Source of the DNA: an uncultured Saprospiraceae bacterium
GTDB taxonomy: Bacteria > Bacteroidota > Bacteroidia > Chitinophagales > Saprospiraceae
DNA: 64,000 nucleotides
NCBI GenBank assembly: GCA_937926205.1
Contig: CALEYL010000079.1
Span: forward strand, 1 to 64,000
Direction of reading: 5' to 3'
In this document: positions 25,201 to 33,100 of the stretch, piece by piece
Layout of the letters: each line of letters starts with the position of its first letter
How positions within the stretch are numbered: position 1 is the first letter of the stretch
Translations under genes and position numbers: made by a program
Notes under the pieces: generated by a model
Told to the model about the DNA's origin: nothing
The model's database searches: none
What the model saw: only the letters and a program-made list of their open reading frames with translations

Positions 25201-25966
25201 TGGGTTTGCTGCCGCCGAGTAGTATGCTTATTCCTGTCGTTATTCCTGTAGAGGCGACCGTACATTTTCGAATTTCGCTGACCGTAGGCGCCGTGCGCAA
25301 GGTTTGCAGCAGGGCTTCATTAGACATGGAAGGGCTAAATTCAGCATCCAGAAAGCTATACGAGTGCCGGACGTTCCATAGATAACTGTAATTGCCGGAT
25401 ACAAAAACCGAGGTTCGCTCCCCCAGTCGGTATTGCAGCCTCAGGCCGGAAATCAACATCGGAAAGATGCCCTGCCCCGCTGGTTTATATTCCGTGTCAA
25501 AAAGGGTGTACGCCTGCGGCGTTGCGACGCCTACGCTGATGCGCTCCTCAAAATCAGGGTAGTTAATTCTACTGAAACCGAATTTGGAACTGATTTCGAC
25601 CCTTATTTTTTCCGAAAGGCTAAAAGAAAGTATGGGGCCTAAACCCAAAGACAATTGGCTCAACTGGCTTTGCCTGATATCCTGAATCCGCTGGATGGAT
25701 AAGCCACTGTTGGACTGCGGCAGCTGGTAGTCGTATGCCATACCATTAGAGCTGAACCCTCCGTATAAACCCAACCCAAAATTTTTCCACTTTTTGTCCA
25801 AATGCAAGCCCGCCTGATAGCCGGGCATCCCAAGCATCCGGGAGATATTAAACCCGCTCCCCGGCATAGACAGTCCACCTTCCGGGGACAGTGTGATGCC
25901 GCCGCTTTGAGCGATGGCCATTAAGGGCAGGAGGGTTGCGAGGATGAGTAGGGTTTGTTTTTTCAT
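22244..25966 (-). CDS. Beta-barrel / alpha-beta hydrolase (lipase-like) fusion
   Basis: A 1240-aa protein with a signal peptide (ends MAIAQS). Residues about 20-255 form an outer-membrane barrel module shared with the proteins at 26278-26868 and 41978-43432 (GYQAGLHLDKKWKNFGLGLY, LRTAPTVSEIRKC). A Pro-rich linker (PKPPPVDPVPEFPG) leads to Cys-containing beta domains and a carbohydrate-binding-like jelly roll (about 440-600). From about residue 730 comes an alpha/beta hydrolase: KDIIYIHGLELG (oxyanion region), IIISQSTGAMVADVL (nucleophile Ser about 857, SQSTG instead of GxSxG), HPGFDDGVITTD (acid) and AGEHW (candidate His). A surface-anchored lipase or acyl-hydrolase is the best reading. Confidence 0.75.
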   Translation of the reverse strand: MKKQTLLILATLLPLMAIAQSGGITLSPEGGLSMPGSGFNISRMLGMPGYQAGLHLDKKWKNFGLGLYGGFSSNGMAYDYQLPQSNSGLSIQRIQDIRQSQLSQLSLGLGPILSFSLSEKIRVEISSKFGFSRINYPDFEERISVGVATPQAYTLFDTEYKPAGQGIFPMLISGLRLQYRLGERTSVFVSGNYSYLWNVRHSYSFLDAEFSPSMSNEALLQTLRTAPTVSEIRKCTVASTGITTGISILLGGSKPKPPPVDPVPEFPGKDSLITMIKDECSKLRVIAEKQNNGRDSCCYKIVLQNQLDPKSALSPASFSVSVFNGNITEVSGTQSGWVQSPANVPQKVKKVSWKSSVFKIPPGQTDLATLCVEGLTPVWLQFAWLDRTGREICRDSIQLSDCVNEPEDFCDNPLIQNSGFETNTTPVSSAHWSVGYGSPKFLSSASSGFLDIGHVEATGNLTNGDAIIQTLNPANKIRKGKNYLLSVAVRFFSNQNVSDYAKIRAIAFNGPLPAIGNKHPDLGPNLALIGRSTKIRDCGYWVIMEFFVWTANKDFDRIALNVFTDDGTSAKLWIDNVSLCEVNYDPCAEIQLDANEKPIRPPGLPPAPANLSCQVDAEEDEYLNGSLSDLYGGAPYNYNGTSDWYANAMDKCFSIGGTIPDEVTNYNCDDSLKLAGIDMTCDELQKLLEDPDLSKLEKYKPPKMPPIPDLPKGPPCIELPDDMGNMAFDGKDIIYIHGLELGHVMDRITGQKKGALANWPANPQAFYGSGYYKAAAEKTWFDHIVYFTNNPSIPENNFKNRYLVVSYNCSQRLDVAVHSVLSQIREAMANGTGVVSRQGDPRGANCFGKEFIIISQSTGAMVADVLLTIANDTKTSPKMAKQYGNIGYIADRCKGHIARRGAFTGSDLATILVALAKPTPGATAIATSLLMQDGDIFQDLSNLNNFSIIKSSILVDLIPPIARSLWGPYIDRVPVKVLTVSGGHPTFFSKKEIDLLIGAGSVFGGVTASNFLKVALSMKYIVHPGFDDGVITTDCATGRKSTFLTPSTYQATNPLKAFDMGIPKPRAIGYFLDQKKKTDLKTFRSSATPYLSPTGMVQPVSSHNTNPSYKNHFTFVQAAGEHWIKKDTTSCDYNTTAIGGSRNYEEQLVVNNGSFFNSTTGLIDPAIISLMKEEIRGKTIPIPFVKIKKVKGFPVPVIQFRPFYIWKRTYHNLQRPYYLGNSAHGCMLDCDYVYRFLFKN

Positions 25967-26000
25967 TGCCTTTCTGATTTTGAGAAAGTGGGCGTTGTCT

Positions 26001-26136
26001 TTTGTGTTTGTGTTTGTGTTTGTCTGAATCAGGATTCGCAGGATTTTGGAATTTTCAGGATTTGGGCGTGGCGCATTCTGGAAATTCCTACCTCGTCGGT
26101 AGGCAGGCTAAAATTTTGAAAATTCTGATTCAGACA
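26001..26136. mobile_element. MITE-like palindromic element with adjoining TTTGTG repeats
   Basis: TGTCTGAATCAG (26021-26032) is matched by its complement CTGATTCAGACA (26125-26136), with 15 of 16 positions pairing when extended inward. The interior repeats GGATT/TTTTCAGGATT units and holds a CCTACC-TCGTC-GGTAGG hairpin. Such TGTCTGAATCAGGATT palindromes are a known class of small non-autonomous repeats in Bacteroidota and other phyla. Four TTTGTG-type hexamers (26001-26024) abut the left end. The element separates the barrel-lipase gene from its truncated paralogue and may have been involved in the truncation. Confidence 0.65.
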
Positions 26137-26277
26137 GTTTTCTGCGGCCGGATATAAACAAGCCAACCCTGAATAATTGGGGCTCCGGCTTGCGTTGTGT
26201 TTGCTTTTAATTGCTATTTACGCCTGTCAGAGGCTGGCCGACAGCCATTATCGCATCATAGATGCTCACGAGCTACG
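26137..26277. other. Non-coding remnant beside the palindromic element
   Basis: No gene is supported here. A plus-strand frame from 26177 runs antisense into the truncated barrel gene and has no domain character. The stretch probably contains the decayed 3' part of that gene. Confidence 0.4.
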
Positions 26278-26868
26278 TCATATTATCATAAATTTCGTTC
26301 TCGATAAGCCCGATAGAACACTGTCTATCAATGTGAGTTTAATCCAGTGGGGAACACTTCCCGCCAGCTGGAATACGTGCTGCGCATGGTCCTCATATTT
26401 CGTTTTGAATAACAAATACTCCTCGGGAGTAGCTGTACCGACCACAACTCGCTCTTTAAAATCTGGTAAAGAAATCTGGCTAAGGCCAAATTTAGAATTC
26501 ATATTCAGCCCGAGTTTTTCGAAGAGTTGGAAAGAAAGCACTGCCCCCAATTCTAATGATAACTGGCTTAATTGACCCCGACCAATATTTCGAACCCGAT
26601 TGAAGGACAAGCTGCTGTTTGACTCCGGCAACCTATAACTGTATCCTATCCTGTTCGAGGCAGCCCCCCCGTACAGCCTTACGCCGAACCACTTCCATTG
26701 CTTATCAATATGCAAGCCAGTCTGATAACCTGACAGAGCTTCTGTCCGGGGAACTTGAAAATCGCTACTTGGCAGAGACAGACCAGCCCTGGGAGATAAA
26801 ATCAGCGAACTGTTTTGCGCCCGGAGTAACACAGGTAGAAGGATGAAGAGTATGGTCAGGTTATTCAT
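26278..26868 (-). pseudogene. Truncated paralogue of the barrel module
   Basis: A 196-codon frame with signal peptide (MNNLTILFILLPVLLRA) and about 150 residues clearly homologous to the N-terminal barrel of the 1240-aa protein: GYQTGLHIDKQWKWFGVRLY, QLSQLSLELGAVLSF and FGLSQISLPDFKERVVVGTA. Similarity stops near residue 160 (YEDHAQHVFQ), and the last 35 residues are unrelated, so the end of the barrel and any effector domain are missing. It looks like a broken duplicate. It could still be expressed as a short barrel fragment, but folding is doubtful. Confidence 0.75.
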
Positions 26869-27129
26869 TCTAATTAATTTTAGAAGTACTGAGGAGTCAT
26901 TTTTTTATTTTTTTTTGATTTGGTTGATTTTGAGAGTTTTGTGTTGTTGATTTTGAGTTTTTTAAGTCCGACACTTGGTGGTGAAATGGTTCTGTCTGGA
27001 AATCGAATCGGGCATAGCTTTTATTTTTTCTGAACACTCACGTCCAGTAGGGAAACGGAAATCGCCTTTTCATACCCTATATTTAGCACCACACTTGAGC
27101 TGACATTCGGGCTTACCAAGGGAAATACA
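26869..27129. other. Intergenic region after the RHS-lipase gene
   Basis: About 260 bp, AT-rich, with T-runs near 26900-26935 and no plausible gene. This is where a cognate immunity gene of an RHS toxin would normally begin, so its absence is notable. Confidence 0.5.
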
Positions 27130-30100
27130 TCATTTGATTCCTAATGACGTCATTTTTTCTAATACTTTACCCATGGTATGATTAATTCCTCGCTGGTATA
27201 GGCGAATAATTTCATCAGCACGAGAACTACCATTTTCTGGAAAATAGGTTGCGGGAAGTTTAATAATTTCTCCTTCAGCCCTTAAGCCCATTTTGGATTG
27301 AGACCACTCTACAAGTTCACCTTCAATTACATAGGCCTTTATTTTTGCTAAACTATTCAATCTATATTTTGAATTAATTTCATCCCTGATTGTCTTGCCA
27401 AGTGCTGCGGCATTAAATGTCCAAGCATCATGACCAGTAACAAGAGCATTTGCACTTGCTAGTCCTCCGCCTAATGAGTGTCCTGCAAAGAATAAATTTT
27501 GGCCCCTTAGCTCCATGTGAAGCATAAGTGCATTAGAAATAGATTGCATATATTGTAAGGTCCACTTGCCTTTGGCATTATCAACATCCGTTTCCCAATC
27601 GACTGGGCTTTCCGGATTGGTACCTTGTGTTACATACACGTATTCATAGCTGCCATCTTTCTTCTTTTTTTGGTAAATCGCTGAATTAAATCCTGTTTCT
27701 TTATCAGTCAATTTTAATTTTGAAACATCCAGTGTGTTATTCAGTTCCCAACCTCCAGTAACAGTAGATGAGAAGCCTTCTTTATATTTACCATTTTCAG
27801 TATTATATACATCATTTGTCATTTGTGCGGCTTCTAAATCTGAAGGCTCTAAGCCTTCAAACTCAATTTTGTCAATTACTCTATTTCCTGAAAAAGCATA
27901 CGGACTCCAATAAGGATATTTTTTATATAACGGGTCAACCGACCAAAAACGAATCAATCTTGAATCATGCATTCTATATTTGTATGCATAAGTATTTCCG
28001 GTTCCATATGTCTCATTATCCATTTCTTGATTTTGGTACCCATACCGATACCCTCCCTCCGAAAACTCCCTCCCCGGCATCCCGCTCCCAAACGGATAAT
28101 AATCCTGCGCTGTCCAAATATCCGCTGTGTAGCCATCGGTGCGTCCATCCTTCCCTGGGTCGTAAGGTAGTTTCCGGTCGCTTACAGTGGCCAGTACGTT
28201 GCCGAGGTGGTTGCTCAGTTCGAAGTACTTGGCGCCACGGCTGCGGTAGCTGTACCAGGTGCCGTTCTGCCGGTTTTGCATGTTTTTCAGGTCGGTGAGG
28301 CTGGTGTCTATCCGCTCCTCGCCGAGGCGGCTGCTGCCGTAGAGGTAGAAGGCTTGCAATCGCACGTCTTTGTTTTTGAGGGGCGGTGTTTCGGTGTCGG
28401 TATAGGTGGCCATCACATTGCCGGTAGCGTTGAGGACGTAATACGTGTATTCGGTTGATTGTGTGGAAGTGTTGGTCCTGCGCTTGATGACCCGCTTGCC
28501 GGTGGGGTCGTAATGGAATTGAATCAGTTCGGCACTGGCTGGTTTTTGAATGGCTCTCACCTTGCCCGCTACGTTCCAGTCTATGGTCAGGTTTTCGGAA
28601 ATATCCCTTACCAGGTTGCCAATGGCGTCGTAGCGGTAGTTGCCTTGAGACTGGTCGTCTATGTCATCCGGATAGTTGCCTGCAGCAATGGCATCATCCA
28701 CGTATTCGAGGCGGTTGCGGCCTGGGTAGTATTGGTATTTGAAATCGTCCATGTCCAGGGGTGAGCCACCGGCGGTGGTCCCTTTGCGGGTCAGGGTTTG
28801 GAGATTGCCGTTGCCGTCGTAGGAGTAGGTAGCGGCGTAAGGCGCAGAGACGAGGCTGTTCCAGTTGTTGAATTTGGTGTTTAGCCCGTCGTAGGCCTGC
28901 ATGGAGGTAATGCGGTTGAGTTGGTCGTAGTTGTAGGCATAGCCCAGCGGTTTGAAATTCGTACCGGCATTGGCAGGGTTGTCAATGGCGGTGATCATGC
29001 TCTGGATGTTGCCGTTGAAGAGGTCCCGGTTGCTGCGGTGGAACAGGGTGCCGGCATAAGCTGGCTCCCAGCCCACGGTGGGCGGGGCTATGGCTCGGTA
29101 GTCGCCGGTATAGTAGCGCAGGGTATATCCAAATGCATCTTTGGCCGTCAGGGTTCCGATTTTGATGTTCAGGTTTTGAGGATACTTTCTCCCGTCTCGG
29201 CCAATGTCGGTGTTCTCGTCGAGGGTGGCGCTGTTCACGCCTTTTATCCAGCCGTGCAGGGTATAGGCGTAGTCGAGGCCCTGCACCCGGTACTCGCCGA
29301 GTTCGGTGCGGGCGAGCGGGCCGTGGCGGTAGTAGAAATAGTCGGCGTCCACGTCCCACACCTTGCCGTTACGGCTGGTACGCACGGTGATGATTCGGTT
29401 GTCGGCGTCGTACTGGTAGCGGTGCAAGTATTGGTCCACCTCACCTTTCTGGTACCACACCTGTTTCACATTGCCGCTGATGAGGTCGTAGTCGTATTCC
29501 ATCTTTTTGGGGCTGAGGCCAAACACGTCCTGTACCAGGTGCGACACGTTGCCGTGGATGTCGTATCTGTAATAAGTGGAGTTTTTCACAGCGCTGCCGT
29601 CCATTTCGGCGTAGGTAACCGAAGCGATACGGTCACGGTAGTTGCTTTCATCGCCGTTGAAGAACTGGTTGGCGATGCCCGGCAGGGGCTTGTCGTATTG
29701 GGTACGGGTCACTTCCCGTTTGGTTTGTGCGGCAATCCACGCCAATAATTTCTTTTCATCCTTTGCCAAGGCAGCCGACATCTTCGTGGCGGCATTCAAA
29801 ATCTCTCCTGTTTCAATGGGTCGGTTGAGCGGGTCATAAAGCGTGTAGCTGTAGCGGTTATGGTTGGTTTTTGCCTGTTCGGGGTTCTGGGAAACCACGA
29901 TGCGGCTGAGGTAGTCGTAGAAAAACTCGCTCGGCCCGTCGTGGTCTGGTATGGTCTGGTTGCGCACCTGGTTCAAGCTGTTGAAGGTGTAGTCGCTCGC
30001 CATGGTGTGGGCGGGGTTGACGGGTGTACTTGTTTTACCTTGCATGTATTTTATTGCCTTCTTTGTGTCGGCAACACTCAGGCGCTTCACCCCGTCCGGC

Positions 30101-33100
30101 GGCACGGTCTTCACAAGGTTGCCAGCCTGGTCGTAGTAGTAGAGGGTGAAATGGTGCAGGTCGTCTGTGTAACTGGCGGAGAACGTTTCCGCTGCAGTCA
30201 TGCAATGGCGGATGTACCCATTGCGGATGGCGGCCGTGAGCGAATCAAGGTACTGCTGGTACACATTGGCAGCATTGGCGTAGGCAGCCAATATCTGTTC
30301 TTCCAGGCAGGGATTGGGGAAGGGCACGGTAAGCACTGAGTCCGGCCATGAACAGGGGTCGCAGAGGTCTTTTGGCGGTTTTTGATGTACCATGATGCTC
30401 AGTTCCCGGGCAAGTATCGGCCCGCTGGAAACCGTCAGGCTGTCGTAATCGAGCGTGTAATCCAGCGCATCGCAGGGGTAGCACGGCTTCGTGGGGTCAT
30501 GGGTCGGCGTTTTCTGACCGCTCGGCGGGCATTTGCCGCAGTAGCTGAAGGGGAAACACTCGCTCTTTACTTTGATGTCCACCGTACTGGTGCCTGTCAG
30601 CATAGCCACCTTCAATACGGCATGGTAGGTGTAACCGGTAGCAGGGTCTGTTTTCGTTGCGTCGGGTTTGAAAGAAATCACTGGCCCCAGGTTGCTGATA
30701 GAAGTGGGAATTTCGAGCGTAAAACGGCAATTGAGCGAACCACCTATCAGGGTTGCCTGCAGAGTGTTGCCGGAAAGCTGACCGCTCCAGAAAATGGGGG
30801 GCATGGCTCCGCTAATCGGGCTGAAATACGCTGCGAAGCCAGGGCTGATGTAATTGTTGTCCAGTGTCAGGGCTTTGTCCAGCTTCTTTTGGCTGATGAG
30901 CGAATTGAACAACTGGGCGAGATACTTGGCCTCTTCGGTGGGCGGGCATGCGAGGCCGGGGTCGGAGCATTTGTCAACTATACAATCCGGGCTCATACCG
31001 ATTTTTATCGGCTGGACTTTTTTTGAATTACTGTACAGATTCCCCGCCCCAAAGTGGAATGCGCCATCATGGCCAATATATTTAATACAACTTAGGCTAT
31101 CGGCATTCCTCCAATTAACAGCAGACCCGGCCGGAATTTCAAGGGAAACCCAGCCGACAGAGCTGGTTCCATTGGTAAACTGAATGTCCAAGATGTTAAC
31201 ATTGGTTTGAAGACTGGCCTTAAAATGTGAGAGGGATGAAATGTTGCAAGTTGCAAATGCCTGTTTCAGTTCGGCCGTAAAAGGAGTGTTTGGTAACAGG
31301 ATATGCTGGTTTGAACTTCCCAGATAAGGCTTGGTATCAATCACCCAATTGACAAACTGGGTGAGCGCTTTATTGCAAACGCAGGTATCACAATATTCTC
31401 CTTTCATTCCTTCCGCCCAGTCTGCAAATTGTCCGATGACGAGGTCAGGGTCGCCATAGGGGTCGAAATCAACCGGCACATCGTACACGCTGGGAAAGCG
31501 CTTGGCTTTTTTCGAGTACAGGTGATAAGTCTTCCAATGACAAGCAGAGGCGGTGGTGTTGGAATTAAAAGGCCCGCCAAAAGCAAGGTTACCTGCGCCA
31601 CCTAACCAATTAAAATTATCCTCCCCGATGCAGCCGTTGTAGCCGCCCTTATTGCTGCATTTCAGGATGGCATAGTCCGTGCGGTCAATATATTGCCTCT
31701 CTTCTTTTTTGGAAAGGTACAGCGCGCGGAAATGTGTCCATACCGTGTCGGCAAATTGAGTCGATTTGGAGCCGGGATTCGTCAGCCAACTACCTACGTC
31801 TGAAAAGGGCGGTATCACCGAAGGGTTAGGATTCGAGGCGGAGAGATTTGGGTTCGCTTCATTAATAAGGGCAGTCCAAGTTGCAATTTCGAGCATGGAA
31901 TATTTCGGAGCACCGGCAGGAGGAGGCGGAATAAATGGAGGGTAATATTGCTTAATGCGGTCATCTATCCAGGTTTTTTGGCCTGACCCGCCCCCGCCTG
32001 ATTTAAAATAGGGGTCCTGGTTAGAAATAGTGGCCTTCACATGGCCTCCTGCGGACAAATAACCTTTACTTACTGCATCGCTGTACTTGTTGACGGTTGC
32101 AACCTGTACATCAAAATCGAAGGATGGCATATCGCTTTCACACCATTGCAGGTAGCAGTATTCAGGGTGAAAACGCAACAGGGCATTGGCAAAGGACGGC
32201 TGCCATTGTTGAAGGAAGGTTGCTAAATCAATGCTTTGGTCGGTATGAGCTACCCACTGTCCTGCAGCATTTCTGAATTGTACGGACATTCCGTTTTCAT
32301 CTTTATAAACCAATGAACCGTTTTTCCAATTAGCCTGGGTTTCCGGTAGGCGGTTGCTTTGGTTGAAAACGGAAAGCGGGTCGGTCGAACTATTGCTTGC
32401 CCAGTCAACATGCCCGTACTGGCCGTTGGGACTCACATCGCCTAACATGCCCTGTCTCGCTATCTGGCAGCGGTTGAGTGGCGGTTCCTCGTCATCGAGT
32501 TCACAGGCGAGAGAATCCACCTTGCTCATGTAGGATTGCAGGATACTGTCATACACAGATTTACATTTTTGCTCAAACTTCGTCAGGTAGTGCTTCACAT
32601 ATGCATCCGTAGCGGCGGGATTTACTTTCAGTTTTTTGATAACGGTGTAAGAACCAACCGTCAACCATACTTTGAAAGCATTCGGGCTGGAAAGGGAATC
32701 CAGCTTGAAAGCAGTCGGACCTTTAGGACAGGCACCGTCAACCACCAAAGAACCGTCATATTTTAGCTTTTGAAGAGGATTAATCTGAGTGACCTCATGG
32801 TACAAAACTGTATTGCATGAATAGTTGTCGATAACAGTCACTTCCAGGTCATACACACAATCATAACACAATTTGATTCCATCGCACAATGCTGCCTCAA
32901 ACGCAGTGTTGGATAAGGTGTAAGAAAAGTTATAGTAGCTATCGGTCGTCACCGTAAAACTTCTCGAAGCTTCCAACTCATTGGACAGTGAATCCTTTGT
33001 ATTGAAGACGAGCAAATCGATATCCATTTGGTATGGCTGGTAACTGTCGAGTTTGTCGAGGTTAACGGGTGGATTACCTGCAAGGGCAGTGGCAACTACC

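Noticed and set aside
26177..26575. 132-codon plus-strand frame
   Set aside because: It is antisense to the truncated barrel gene, whose homology is clear.
28447..28453. Single ATTCGGT inside the RHS gene, and ACCGAAT at about 33377 and 25577
   Set aside because: They are single copies within coding sequence without a partner at 21 bp, so they are not regulatory sites of the type found in the intergenic regions.
28207..29748. Long plus-strand frames rich in Val/Gly opposite the RHS gene
   Set aside because: They are shadows caused by the codon bias and Tyr/Asp-rich repeats of the RHS gene.
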